DNA of 64,000 nt. It comes from B30-G6 sp964633115 (GTDB lineage Bacteria > Desulfobacterota > Desulfobacteria > Desulfobacterales > B30-G6). The position numbers were made by a program, and so were the translations under genes. Numbering within the stretch: position 1 is the stretch's first letter; each line of letters starts with the position of its first letter. Positions 8,867-18,400 of the stretch are shown here, one piece after another. Where the stretch lies: assembly GCA_964633115.1 (NCBI GenBank), contig CAZWEO010000003.1:1-64000 (forward strand). The letters are read 5' to 3'. The notes under the pieces were generated by a model. The model saw nothing but the letters and a program-made list of their open reading frames with translations, did no database searches and was not told the origin of the DNA.

Positions 8867-9892
8867 TTAGGTGGCCGTGCTAGGTAGTGTTACCCGGTGG
8901 GATGCCAGCAAATCGATATCCTGGTCGAACATCTGCGGAATTCCCGTCGGTATGTTTTGAAATCGAGCAGCCATGCTCGGATCGATGGCACCGATGGTAA
9001 TATTTAAGAAGGTTTCTTGTTTTTTGGCACGATCAAACCAGCTTTTGACTTCTGGTTTAAGAACCTCGGCCTTAACCCGATACGTTTCTGGCTTACCAAC
9101 TGCGCCACTGGCATTGAAATAGACCCAACGGTTGTCGACCCGATCCACCAGTCCGGTATGCCCAAAAGATTTGGACGAAAACGAGAGAATCGACCCGGCT
9201 TGAATATGGGGTTGAATTTGGCGCCACACCTGTTCAAAATCCCCTTTATGATCTTTTTTCAAACTTACGGTAATGGGTTGGCTGGAGAGCTCTTGGGTAA
9301 GTCCTTCACCTGTAAGGTAGGCATTCAGGTTTTTGCCCTGACTGCGGGCTTGGCCAATTAATCGATTGGCCATACCGTTTTTACCAAAATAAGCAATACC
9401 GTTATCTTCTAGTAGGTTGGCCAAAAATTCCAAACAGTCAGTGTTCTTATATCGATTTCTTAGATTCTGCAGCACGGTGTTTTTAACCGGTTTCGTGATT
9501 TCTGGTGATGGCGCTTGAGTACTTTTATCAGCAACCTTTTCGGTAGAGCTTGAGTTAAAAATCGGTTGTTTAAACTGGTGGCTCTTGTAAAGGAAGATGC
9601 CTGCTGCTTGGAGCTTTTGGGTCAAACGGTCGAAATGCTTTCGGCCGGCAGTGTCTCTGGGCAATTTTCCTTCTATATAGGCATGCCGCGCCAGAATGAT
9701 ATGTGCGACCTGCTTGGCTTTAGTCGGATCATTTTGTCGTATTACCTGCCACTTGGCATATTGCCGGGTGGTTTTTAACAATGCATCCGCTTGGGTGACC
9801 GCAAGCTGTCGATCGAAGTTGGCCCCTCCCAAATTCGAGCGCGTGGGTGGGCCTAAAGGTTCGAACGAATTGATCGATTTTACAGGCTGCAT
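8867..9892 (-). CDS. Putative NlpC/P60-like cysteine peptidase or amidase
   Basis: A 341-residue protein. Residues 1-145 are helical and of unknown role. The C-terminal part has a plausible Cys-His-Asn arrangement: Cys153 in TDCLEFLANL at the start of a helix, His245 in SFGHTGLVDRV, and Asn260 in WVYFNASG. This order and spacing fit NlpC/P60 or CHAP-type hydrolases, but the match is by eye and only moderate. No clear signal peptide is seen, so it could act in the cytosol or be exported by another route. ATG at 9892 is preceded by AGGA at 7 nt, and a perfect sigma-54 promoter lies just upstream. It is followed by the adenylate cyclase gene. Peptidoglycan remodelling during flagellar assembly is a possible role, by inference only. 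Confidence 0.6.
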   Translation of the reverse strand: MQPVKSINSFEPLGPPTRSNLGGANFDRQLAVTQADALLKTTRQYAKWQVIRQNDPTKAKQVAHIILARHAYIEGKLPRDTAGRKHFDRLTQKLQAAGIFLYKSHQFKQPIFNSSSTEKVADKSTQAPSPEITKPVKNTVLQNLRNRYKNTDCLEFLANLLEDNGIAYFGKNGMANRLIGQARSQGKNLNAYLTGEGLTQELSSQPITVSLKKDHKGDFEQVWRQIQPHIQAGSILSFSSKSFGHTGLVDRVDNRWVYFNASGAVGKPETYRVKAEVLKPEVKSWFDRAKKQETFLNITIGAIDPSMAARFQNIPTGIPQMFDQDIDLLASHRVTLPSTAT

Positions 9893-9924
9893 GCTTTGTT
9901 CCTAAATTTGTTTCCCCCTTAATC

Positions 9925-9940
9925 TGCAAAACAAGTGCCA
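9925..9940 (-). promoter_or_regulatory. Sigma-54 promoter of the hydrolase/adenylate cyclase operon
   Basis: Minus-strand TGGCAC-TTGTT-TTGCA, a full match to the -24/-12 consensus. Predicted start near 9914, 22 nt before the ATG at 9892. Confidence 0.85.
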
Positions 9941-10106
9941 TGTTCGGACGAAGATTTGCCAAAATATATAGGAAAACTATCAATGCTATTATTAAAATGA
10001 ATTCAGTAGTATAGGGGAGGTGATGTTTCCAAACGCAATGAAGGGGAGCTCTAATTTAAGCTCTCAGAATATCGAACATGCAGGCTTAGGCTTATCGGGT
10101 TGAGAA

Positions 10107-10124
10107 TTGTCATCATTTTGACAG
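10107..10124. promoter_or_regulatory. Putative activator-binding site (TGTCA-N6-TGACA)
   Basis: TTGTCATCATTTTGACAG. Its centre lies about 190 bp upstream of the -12 element at 9926. The same half-sites with the same 6-bp spacing occur near five other sigma-54 promoters in this window. Confidence 0.55.
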
Positions 10125-10145
10125 ATATCAACTCATTTTACGGTG

Positions 10146-10274
10146 TTTCACCTGGCTCCTGCACGAGTTGGAGGCTTTCATAGGCAAGGCGTCTTAGGGT
10201 GACGTCGTAGTTTTTTACTTCGAACCCTAAGTAACGCAGCATATGAAAGCCTCCGGCTCGCCCTTCGGGTGAAA
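10146..10274. repeat. Long imperfect palindromic intergenic element
   Basis: The left arm TTTCACC...GGAGGCTTTCATA...CTTAGGGT is mirrored by ACCCTAAG...TATGAAAGCCTCC...GGGTGAAA around a T-rich centre near 10215. As RNA it would fold into one long hairpin. It lacks a reading frame. It looks like a dispersed non-coding mobile repeat; only one copy is in the window. Confidence 0.65.
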
Positions 10275-10399
10275 TTTGATTATTAAAAAGTCAGGCTACC
10301 ATTTAGCTGATTAGTTAAAAGTAACTATCAAGGTATTACCTAAAAACTGAATAGAGAAAAGTTAAAAGAATTATTATCAAATTTCATGCAGGTTCCAGG

Positions 10400-11260
10400 T
10401 TAGATGTATTTGAGAAGAGCTTCAACCTTATCACGATTTTCAAGAAAGGAAATTATGAGGCCATCAATGTCGCCTTCACTGATGTGCAGCAAAGCCACGG
10501 TTTCATCGTAATGATCGTAAGCACAGACATCTGATTCTGCACAGACACCCATGAGCATACATATGGCCTCGGCCAGATAGACGATACTGGTTTCGATATC
10601 CTTTCTAGCATCCGCGGCCTGTAAATGATGGTTGGCGATGATAAAACTCATTTTCGGGCTAAAGCCCCATCTTTCCATCATCATACCGCCCAGGTTTTCA
10701 TGGTCAATTCCGAGCACGGTTTTTTCAGCCTCCGAGAAACTCATCTGCCCTTTGGTCACCAAGCGATTGATCTCATCAATGGATTGGGCCACATATCGTT
10801 CCATGATCAGCTTACCAATGTCTTTTAACAAAGAGGCCGTAAACAACAGATGCTTGTTGGCTACTTTTAAACGCTCGGCAATATTTTTTGTTATCATGGC
10901 AGCCGAAATCGATTGTTTGATAAGTTGACCTTCGGCCAGATTGTAGCCATGCTGAGCCTTTTTTAGATTTTCAAAAGCGCAACGAAATAGGCATATCTCA
11001 ACGATTTTATCAAGACTCAGCAACACCGTGGCCTCATGGATGGAATTTATTTCTTTTGATAGGCCATAATAGGCAGAGTTACAAACCTTGAGCAAATTTG
11101 CTGTCATAACCGGATCATAGGTAATAATATTTGATACGGTCGACATGGAGCTTTTGGGATCTTCGGCTGCGGCCAGAATTTGATTGACCACATTGGGTAC
11201 GGGTGGGAACTCGTCGATCTGTTTGATTATTTCACGTGGGTCTGCCATGGTCATCTTCAT
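10400..11260 (-). CDS. HDOD-domain signalling protein
   Basis: A 286-residue HDOD protein, a relative of HD hydrolases that usually lacks catalytic activity. Family signs are FPPVPNVVNQILAA, YDPVMTANLLKVCNSAYYGL, LLKDIGKLIM and GIDHENLGGMMMERWGF. It is a paralogue of the HDOD gene inside the che operon (33658-34512), with the same layout and nearly the same length. I chose ATG at 11260 because the 284-residue paralogue aligns from there; the frame is open further upstream but that part overlaps the preceding gene and has no match. It overlaps the end of the upstream gene by about 29 nt, so the two are translationally linked. Members often couple c-di-GMP or chemosensory signals to motility; the exact partner is not visible. 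Confidence 0.85.
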   Translation of the reverse strand: MKMTMADPREIIKQIDEFPPVPNVVNQILAAAEDPKSSMSTVSNIITYDPVMTANLLKVCNSAYYGLSKEINSIHEATVLLSLDKIVEICLFRCAFENLKKAQHGYNLAEGQLIKQSISAAMITKNIAERLKVANKHLLFTASLLKDIGKLIMERYVAQSIDEINRLVTKGQMSFSEAEKTVLGIDHENLGGMMMERWGFSPKMSFIIANHHLQAADARKDIETSIVYLAEAICMLMGVCAESDVCAYDHYDETVALLHISEGDIDGLIISFLENRDKVEALLKYI

Positions 11261-11582
11261 CGCTAAAGCGGCGACTGAATTGCTGGAGTGCCGGCTGCCA
11301 TTTTTCATGAAAATGCTCCCAGAAAAATGTCTGAGCCAGGACATAGCGGTTGTGCGCAGAGCCGGCATTTTTCATTTTAATATCCCAATCCGCCTGCATG
11401 GACCATAAGCGCTGGCGCTGCTCCGGATCTTCGACACGATTTATCAGGTCTGCAATTCTTTTTTTTCTCTCCAACTCAAAGGCAAAACGATTTTCCTTGA
11501 ATAATTTAGAAAGCCGGGCATGCTTATTTAGAGACGCCTTTTCCCTTTGTTCCTTTTCCTGGGACCACTTTGACCTGACCAT
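11232..11582 (-). CDS. Small charged helical hypothetical protein
   Basis: A 116-residue, highly charged, mostly helical protein (KWSQEKEQREKASLNKHARL; RIADLINRVEDPEQRQRLW; WEHFHEKWQPALQQF). I do not recognise it with confidence; the layout resembles small DUF3135-type proteins. ATG at 11582 is preceded by AGGAATATGAC. It overlaps the HDOD gene downstream. No signal peptide or membrane helix is present. A regulator or adaptor for the HDOD protein is possible but unproven. Confidence 0.65.
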   Translation of the reverse strand: MVRSKWSQEKEQREKASLNKHARLSKLFKENRFAFELERKKRIADLINRVEDPEQRQRLWSMQADWDIKMKNAGSAHNRYVLAQTFFWEHFHEKWQPALQQFSRRFSDEDDHGRPT

Positions 11583-11936
11583 GTCATATTCCTATTGGGT
11601 AGCATCAAATCATGCAGGACACGCCTTAGATCCTGCAAAGAAATAATTTTTTAACGATGAAATATTCGCCCATGGGACGCTGTAAGCAATGTTGTTTGCC
11701 AATCACTGCCATTTGCGTAAAGGAAGTATTTTAGCTTTTACGCATGGTATAATCAACGAATTTGTAATTATAACCTCTTTCCCAGGCGCGTTCAATAAGA
11801 ATATTGTAAATTTGAATTCACAGTTGTGACTTGACTGAGAATTTCAAGAGATTCTTTGCTAAAGACCTAATCATGATATTAAAATGCGGGATGAATTCAA
11901 ATTATGGAGGGTTCTGCAATTGGGTTCACGGCGTCA
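11583..11936. other. Intergenic region with repeat copy B
   Basis: About 350 nt between the HD-GYP gene and the small charged gene. It holds the repeat copy at 11807-11910 and a GCGTAAA...TTTACGC inverted repeat near 11714-11743. No exact sigma-54 or sigma-28 promoter was found for the 116-residue gene. Confidence 0.55.
11807..11910. repeat. Dispersed intergenic repeat, copy B
   Basis: Starts TAAATTTGAATTC and ends GCGGGATGAATTCAAATTATGG. The arms match copies at 4754 and 55465; the centre differs. Confidence 0.6.
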
Positions 11937-13448
11937 TCAGGATGCCAGGGCCAACCCACGATGAAAGAGATGATTGTTTTGATCGTACAAGTCCAAAAAA
12001 AGTTCAATCAATTTGGGATCGAATTGGGTTCCTGAATTTTCGCGCATAATCTGAAGGGCTTTTTCCTCGGGCATTTTTGTTCGATAGGAACGATCAGTGG
12101 TTAAAGCATCATATACATCGGCCACCGAGAGTATGCGCGAGAGGATTGGGATTTCTTCCCCCTTAAGCCCATCCGGATATCCGTGGCCATCATAACGTTC
12201 ATGATGATGCCTGATGATGCTACGTTCATCGGCCCACATCCCAAAATGACCGATGATATTACCGGCGATTTCGGGGTGTTTTTTGATGATTTCATATTCG
12301 TCTTCGGTGAGGCGACCCGGTTTCAATAAAATACTATCCGGGATGCCAATTTTGCCGATATCATGCAACGATCCAGCCACATTTAATTTGTCCTGATCTT
12401 CTTGCGAACACCCCATGGCTTCCGCCATGCTAGAGGCATATCTGGATACGCGTATGGAATGCTGTTTGGTATAGGAGTCCCGGGCTTCAATGGTTTCCAC
12501 AAATGCGTATAAGGTTGCGAACAGGTTTTCAAAAATATTCTCATAAAGGGCTAGGTTTTCGATGAGATTGGCCACTTTTTCAGCGACAAAGTTCATAAAA
12601 TAGAGATCCTTTTCTTTAAACCCATCATCATTGTGATTGATGAACAAAACCAGAACACCGAATAAATTATCTCTTATCTTTAAGGGGATACCCATGGTTT
12701 GATCATTACCATTGTTGTCTTTAACGATTACCGGCATGCCATCCTGGGCAACCCGCTCGACGATATTCTTTTTGATAACATCGGTACTGGCGGGAGATGA
12801 ATTTTGATCTCTTAAGTAAGAAGCCAGGGTCGTATAATCATAGGCTTCGGAATAAAGAATGGCACAATGGGCTTCGTCACATAGGGTAACTTGTCCGGAC
12901 AGTAGCACCAACATTCTGAAGAGGTCTTTGCTGTTTCCGACCTGGTTCAATTTCTGGAGAATCAAATTCATAATCTCGACTTCATTAATTTTTTCCTGAA
13001 GCTCACTATTGATTGTAAGCAGTTTTTCATTTTTCTGAGCCTGTTCTTTCAATAGGATATTATTGGCTAATAATGATTTTTCGCGCATCATGCGTGTGAT
13101 AGTCAGTGGGATTTGGGCCATGTCCACCGGTTTGGTCAAAAAATCGACAACCCCATTTTTAAGGGTCTTGATGGCATTATCAATGGTGGGATAGCCAGTC
13201 ATGACAGCCATGGGTAGGGTGTTGTCGTGGCGGTGAATATGCTTGGCCAATTCAATGCCGTCCATAACCGGCATGGAAAGATCCATGAAGCAGCAATCGA
13301 TATTCTCCTTGTATACAATATCCAAAGCCTCGGAACCATTTGCGGCTGTATAGACGGTGTGGTTGGTGGTGGCTTCCAAATATTGTCTGAAGATATCTAA
13401 TATCGGTTTTTCATCGTCTACGATTAGTATGCTAAGTGGTGTCTCCAT
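11937..13448 (-). CDS. Response regulator with GAF-like and HD-GYP domains (c-di-GMP phosphodiesterase)
   Basis: A 503-residue RpfG-type regulator. REC at 1-120 has LIVDDEK, phosphoacceptor Asp in CFMDLSMP and the Lys of LTKPVD. A coiled coil follows at 125-160, a GAF-like domain at about 165-295, and an HD-GYP domain at about 310-490. The phosphodiesterase motifs are intact: HSIRVSRYA, SLHDIGKIGIPD, KHPEIAGNI, HHERYDGHGYPDGLKG and SVADVYDALTTDR. It should hydrolyse c-di-GMP when phosphorylated, lowering a signal that usually blocks motility. It starts 6 nt after the preceding receiver gene and ends the fliD operon. Confidence 0.92.
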   Translation of the reverse strand: METPLSILIVDDEKPILDIFRQYLEATTNHTVYTAANGSEALDIVYKENIDCCFMDLSMPVMDGIELAKHIHRHDNTLPMAVMTGYPTIDNAIKTLKNGVVDFLTKPVDMAQIPLTITRMMREKSLLANNILLKEQAQKNEKLLTINSELQEKINEVEIMNLILQKLNQVGNSKDLFRMLVLLSGQVTLCDEAHCAILYSEAYDYTTLASYLRDQNSSPASTDVIKKNIVERVAQDGMPVIVKDNNGNDQTMGIPLKIRDNLFGVLVLFINHNDDGFKEKDLYFMNFVAEKVANLIENLALYENIFENLFATLYAFVETIEARDSYTKQHSIRVSRYASSMAEAMGCSQEDQDKLNVAGSLHDIGKIGIPDSILLKPGRLTEDEYEIIKKHPEIAGNIIGHFGMWADERSIIRHHHERYDGHGYPDGLKGEEIPILSRILSVADVYDALTTDRSYRTKMPEEKALQIMRENSGTQFDPKLIELFLDLYDQNNHLFHRGLALAS

Positions 13449-13454
13449 AGGATT

Positions 13455-14114
13455 TTATGCTGTTGCGCTAATTGATTTAAGGTATAAGGTTTTAAATTGG
13501 GCAAATTCTTTTTCGGTTAGCATCCCAGATTTACGTAAGTATGCCAGGGCTTGGAGCTTATCAATAAAGTTTGCATTGGCATCATCGTAGAGTGAATGCA
13601 TCCAAGCCTTATTCGAAGAAAAGAATTTAAGATCGCCATCATTATCTTCATTTTTTTTCTCATGAAGTTGCGTCAGCTCTTGGGATGCATCCTGTAATTT
13701 TTTAAGAAGTTCCTTATTTTCCTTATTCAGTTTTATTTTTTCAGTTGCCCGGTCAATCACGATTTTAAACTCATCCAGCTTGCAAGGTTTCATGACATAG
13801 TCATAGGCGCCTTCTTTAATCGCCGAGACTGCGGTCTCCAAAGAGGCATAACCAGTAACGATGATGACGATGACATCTGGGTTGACCTGTTTGGCGATCT
13901 TAAGCACGTCCAGCCCGCCTAATTTAGGCATCACCAGGTCAACCAGAACCAGATCAAATCCATCCGCTCGAATTTTATCTGCGGCGGCCTGGCCGTCATG
14001 GCAGATTTCAATGTTACGCTCCGGACTAGCCAGGACATCCCTCAGTATTTCGGCGATAACTTTGTCATCGTCTGCAATGAGTATTCTGATCGGTGTGAAT
14101 TCTTGATTCCCCAT
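13455..14114 (-). CDS. Response regulator with C-terminal SHOCT-like segment
   Basis: A 219-residue protein. REC covers residues 8-125, with LIADDDK, phosphoacceptor Asp in VLVDLVMP, Thr in VTGYA and Lys in VMKPCK. A coiled coil (about 130-170) follows, then a short C-terminal segment (DKLQALAYLRKSGMLTEKEF) that looks like a SHOCT motif, a small putative oligomerisation or nucleic-acid binding unit. There is no classical DNA-binding domain. It sits between flaG and the HD-GYP regulator and may work with the latter. The start ATG at 14114 has only a weak ribosome site. Confidence 0.85.
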   Translation of the reverse strand: MGNQEFTPIRILIADDDKVIAEILRDVLASPERNIEICHDGQAAADKIRADGFDLVLVDLVMPKLGGLDVLKIAKQVNPDVIVIIVTGYASLETAVSAIKEGAYDYVMKPCKLDEFKIVIDRATEKIKLNKENKELLKKLQDASQELTQLHEKKNEDNDGDLKFFSSNKAWMHSLYDDANANFIDKLQALAYLRKSGMLTEKEFAQFKTLYLKSISATA

Positions 14115-14135
14115 TTATATTGTGATATCCATGTC

Positions 14136-14486
14136 TCAAAATTTTTGGTCAAACAGCATGCCCATCATTTCTTCCAGGTTGTCGTACAGCTTCAACAGTT
14201 CCCGGGAGGGAATTTCCCGAATAAGTTCGCCACTATCCTTATCCGTAACCGCAACAATAACTTGGCCGGATGTCTGGTGAACTGAAAATTGCAGATTGAT
14301 GTTGTGGAGCACCTTGAGATTGTTTTGTAAATCCTCCGCCATGACCTGCATTTTAGGTAGTTCAGCTTCGCGTTCATCCGGTTCAGATTTTTGGCTGGTT
14401 ACGCTTGGTCCAGCCTCGGAGTTTAGATCGCCGACTGATGTGGATGCAGAGTTGCTTGCTGGTATTGTGACAGTTTCTACTAGCAT
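14136..14486 (-). CDS. flaG: FlaG family flagellar protein
   Basis: A 116-residue protein with the FlaG signature LQFSVHQTSGQVIVAVTD followed by SGELIREIPSRELLKLYDNL. FlaG proteins are linked to filament length or structure; their exact role is unsettled. ATG at 14486 is chosen over an upstream GTG at 14492 because GGAGG is at 9 nt from the ATG and only 3 nt from the GTG. It has its own sigma-28-like promoter (14511-14538) overlapping the end of the fliT-like gene, besides read-through from fliD. Confidence 0.9.
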   Translation of the reverse strand: MLVETVTIPASNSASTSVGDLNSEAGPSVTSQKSEPDEREAELPKMQVMAEDLQNNLKVLHNINLQFSVHQTSGQVIVAVTDKDSGELIREIPSRELLKLYDNLEEMMGMLFDQKF

Positions 14487-14510
14487 GAGCACTCACCTCC
14501 TTTAAATCAT

Positions 14511-14538
14511 ATATCGGACGATTGGGTTAATAACTTTA
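14511..14538 (-). promoter_or_regulatory. Sigma-28-like promoter of flaG
   Basis: Minus strand TAAAGTTA-N12-TCCGATAT, just upstream of the flaG ribosome site. Confidence 0.7.
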
Positions 14539-14988
14539 GTTTTTGGTGTCTAAATACCGGGAAACGTTTTTAACCGGTGTGCCATATTTACTGACCGCTT
14601 GTCTGTTTTTTTTCATTGCCAGCAGCTCATTTTTTAATTTTTCACCCGCATCGGCTACAAAACAGCATATTTTGCGATCCGTGGGTACCACTGTTTCCAT
14701 AATTTGCAAGTAATCCTGACGATAACGATCGACTAGTCTATTGGATTTATAATCATTCGATGCGAAAGGTGATTTGTCAGAAGGCAGGATGGCGGCAATA
14801 GATTTGTCCACACTTTGAATTTTACGCATATATTTATGGCGATCAAACATCAAGCCCCGCAATCGCCGGAAGTCTGATACGGCTGTGGCGGTATCCATGT
14901 CATTGGTAATGGCTTGATACTGCTTAAGGGCACTGAGTTTTTCTTCCAACAGAACCTGGATTTTATTCTGGGCATATAGTTGATTCAT
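14536..14988 (-). CDS. FliT/FlgN-like flagellar export chaperone (putative)
   Basis: A 150-residue, mostly helical protein directly after fliS, the usual place of fliT. Helices such as LLEEKLSALKQYQAITNDMD and DRYRQDYLQIMETVVP suit a small export chaperone. There is no strong sequence signature, so the name rests on position, size and predicted helicity. The start at 14988 follows AAGGA at about 12 nt; an upstream in-frame Met would run into fliS. FliT of enterobacteria protects FliD before export. Confidence 0.6.
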   Translation of the reverse strand: MNQLYAQNKIQVLLEEKLSALKQYQAITNDMDTATAVSDFRRLRGLMFDRHKYMRKIQSVDKSIAAILPSDKSPFASNDYKSNRLVDRYRQDYLQIMETVVPTDRKICCFVADAGEKLKNELLAMKKNRQAVSKYGTPVKNVSRYLDTKN

Positions 14989-15004
14989 GATAAAAATCAA
15001 TTCC

Positions 15005-15448
15005 TTAGGCGGCAATATAACCCTGTCTTTTGAGTGGACCACACTGATTGTATCCGCCCATTGGCTGGGTGGCGTTGTCTTGCTGTTTAAGCAATCCTTC
15101 CCAGGCTGGCATAAGATCTTTCAGCATATCAATAACACTGTCAAACGCATCCAAGTCGTGTTGCAAATCGGCTTCGAGGATTTTTCGGGTAACATAGTTG
15201 TATACGGCGTCCAAATTTTTTGCGACTTCGGCTCCTTTCTCAAAATCAAGAGCGCATTGCAATTCGGCAATGATATCCATAAATTTTTGGATGGCCCTGC
15301 TTTTAGCCTCATAATCCTTGGCAATGTATTTTTGCTTGGCAATTTTGAGATTATCGATGGCACCTTCGTAGCACATCAGGATCAATTGAACTGGATTGGA
15401 AGTGGTTACATTCACTTTGCGGTATGACTGGATACCCTGGTTGACCAT
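15005..15448 (-). CDS. fliS: Flagellin export chaperone FliS
   Basis: A 147-residue FliS: QSYRKVNVTTSNPVQLILMC near the N-terminus, YEGAIDNLKIAKQ and the helices that bind the flagellin C-terminus. It keeps flagellin unfolded and monomeric in the cytoplasm before secretion. ATG at 15448 has AGGAGG at 7 nt. It is 35 nt downstream of fliD in the same operon. Confidence 0.95.
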   Translation of the reverse strand: MVNQGIQSYRKVNVTTSNPVQLILMCYEGAIDNLKIAKQKYIAKDYEAKSRAIQKFMDIIAELQCALDFEKGAEVAKNLDAVYNYVTRKILEADLQHDLDAFDSVIDMLKDLMPAWEGLLKQQDNATQPMGGYNQCGPLKRQGYIAA

Positions 15449-15483
15449 CTGAATTCCTCCTTTTATCCAACTTGAAATAAAAT

Positions 15484-18400
15484 CTAATTCCAGCCGTTGA
15501 AGATTGCACTCACCTGGCCGGTAAGCCAGTCGCTCTGGTTCTGCAATTGGCTTAAGGTTAATTCCATAGATACATATTGGTTAATCAGGCGCTGCATTTT
15601 TTTATCGAGCCGGTCTTCCATTTGCTCGATTTGCTCGGTGATACTGGTGATCTTTTCCTGAAGGGAGTTCTGTTTAAACGTCACATAGCCGTCGATGGAA
15701 TCGGTGATATTGAACAGGGCGCGATCAAACTGTTCACTAACACCCAGGGTCATCTTGAAGGTGCCTACGTCGATATTATCAGCGTTTCCACGATAACTTA
15801 TGGACAAACCATCTGTATTGGTATTCCCGTCATTCCCAGTTAGGATTTGTCCGGATCCAGTGGCACTTTCGCCATCGATAGTTCCGGCAACATCCAATCC
15901 TGAGTAATCACCATCGATGAGGCCCAACTGAGAGGTAACTTGGCTTATGCTAAATGATGACGCACTTCCGAAGGCGTCGTTCGTTAATTCAATATGATTG
16001 TTATCGTCAACGGAGGCGGCAATGCCCATGGCATAACGGCCGGTCTGACTACCATCACCGGCTCCGGCAGTAATATCGATACTCCCGAAAAATTCGCCTT
16101 CACCGACATGACTGAGGGCGGAAAGTGTTAATTGGCTGTAACCCTCAAGGGTGTCGTGCAGGATGAGGCGCCCGGATGTATCGATGGAAGCGGTCACATT
16201 ACTAGAAAAGGCATCCTCAATGGCCGATAACAAGCCTTGGACTGTATCGGTGTTAATATCACTTATCTGATAAGTACCGGATACTTCAGTGCCATTGCGC
16301 GTGGTACCTGAAAAGGAAACGACATCATCATTGGCAAAAGCCAACTGTCCTCCCAGACTGTTGTAAATGCTGTCCCAGGTAGTATCGGACCGGATTACAC
16401 TGCTCTGACCACCATCGACATAAAGCTGCTCATCACCGGCAATAGCCTGTGTGTAGGTGCCGTCGAGTTCGGTATTGATTTCATTAATGATGTCGTTCAT
16501 AGACATGCTACTGGTGATCGAAATTTGGGCTGAGTTTTCTCCCTGGGTAATGGTCAGGGTTTCATCAATGCCCCCGCTAGCCAGATCCACACTTCCGGTA
16601 GCTTGGGCACGCGTAGCCGCTTGGTCGATGTGAATTGCATATTCGCCGGCTTGGGTCTCACGGGTATGCCCAGCATAGCTGACCAAACTGTTTGAAGGAG
16701 TACCTTGGCCCACAAATAGCGCCACCACATCCTTAAAATTGGTTCGCAGATAACCTTCCAGCTTGGCCTGATCGATACGCAATTCCAATTGCTGTTCATC
16801 ATTGAGTCGATTTTCAATTCCAATCAGACCCAATGATGAAAAGTCGTTATCCAAACCCCAGATGGTTTGGCTGACCAAGGATGTCAAATCGGCCTTGACC
16901 GAACGCAAGGTTCCGTCACCAAAAAGAATGCCACCGGCTTCTTCGGCTTCGGTATCATAGGTGAATTGAGAATTGATATAGCCCATGACATCGTTGTAAT
17001 TTTCCACAAGGGCTTCAAAATTTGATTGGATTTTATCAAGATCGTGCTCGATATTGAGTGTGATGGTGGTGCTGTCGCTTTCACCCACAAGGTTTAAGGA
17101 AACGCCGGCAATAACATCGTCCACAACATTGGATGATGTGGTCACGGACACGCCGTCGATTTCGATAATGGCATCCTGTCCGGCAATAACCTCGCGTTTG
17201 CGGGCGGCGTCGGTGTCGAAATTGCCAAAATCAAGCTGTGAATTGCTGTCTTGGATCGTCGCCGTTAGCGCGACCGACAGAGACGCGCCACCGCTGAGAT
17301 CATCCACCTGAATCTTGCCATCAGAAGTTGTATAGGCGACCACATTGCCGTAACTGCTTTCGATCTGATCCAGTAGATCCTGGATCGTTGTCGTGGCGCT
17401 TATATCAAAATTGATCGTACCAATATTGCCCCCAGCCGTATCTGTTCCACTCAGGGTGATGTAGTCGCCCGCGGGATTACCACCGGCAGTAAATAAGTTG
17501 TAGCCGTCTATCTCGTTCAATAGCGTACTGGCGGTAATATCGGTACCATTATGGGTTAAGCTGTTGGCGGAAATCTTGCCGCTTAAATCCAAACTGGTAT
17601 GATCCAGAATGCCGAGTGTGTTGAGGATGTTGTTTTCGTCCGTGAAGGTCTGGGTGCCGTCAATTTGTAAGCGGTAGTAGGTGGTATGGTTTTCTGTTTC
17701 AGAAATGACCGAGGCACTCACGCCTGCGATGGCAGCATTGTTGATGGCGTCTTTGATATCGTTTAAGGACATACTGGCCAGATCGATGGTTAGCGCGGTG
17801 CCCCCGATGGTCAAACTGCCACTAGAGGCCTCGCCCGTGCTGAGTCCCAATAGCGATTGGATGGCCACATTTGGGGCTTGAAATCGATCGCTTTGCGATC
17901 CGCTGGTAATGGTGTTTTTCACCACCCCGCTTTGATTATCTTTCCACCCCAGTTGTTGCAGTAGATTCTCGGAGCCGCCGTTGAGGAGGCTGATCCCCGC
18001 CTCACCGGTTTCATCACTGGTAAGGACCAGGCGGTAATCGTTGTCTGCGTATTTGACAATACTGGCGGTGACACCGGTGGGATCGGCGCCTGAATTGGCA
18101 TTGTTGATGCTGCTGGCTAAATACGTCAGAGAATCGGTTGCATCAATGGTGATAACCTTGCCATTGATTATGATATCTCCAGCAAAAGCACTTCCCAGAG
18201 CTTCGGTATGACTGGTAAATGGATTGGAGGCCAATTTTTGGGATGTTGCCAGATTCATTATCCGGACGCTGTAACTTCCACGGGCGGCATCGGTATCGGT
18301 GGACACCGACATGAGGTCGCTCCCCAGATAGTTGATGTTGTTGGAGGACATGCCGGTGGCAAAGAGATTAAAACTATCGGGATCCTTTATATCTGCCACG

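Larger units (their letters stand above)
9893..10399. other. Intergenic region: sigma-54 promoter, enhancer-like repeat and long palindrome
   Basis: About 500 nt without a gene. It holds the promoter at 9925-9940, a TGTCA-N6-TGACA element at 10107-10124 and a 129-bp imperfect palindrome at 10146-10274. Nothing else is recognised. Confidence 0.7.

Noticed and set aside
11641..11720. Possible sigma-54 promoter for the 116-residue gene (minus strand, TGGCAG... and TGGCAA...TTGCT)
   Set aside because: The two candidate GG/GC pairs are one base too close or one base too far apart; sigma-54 spacing is strict.
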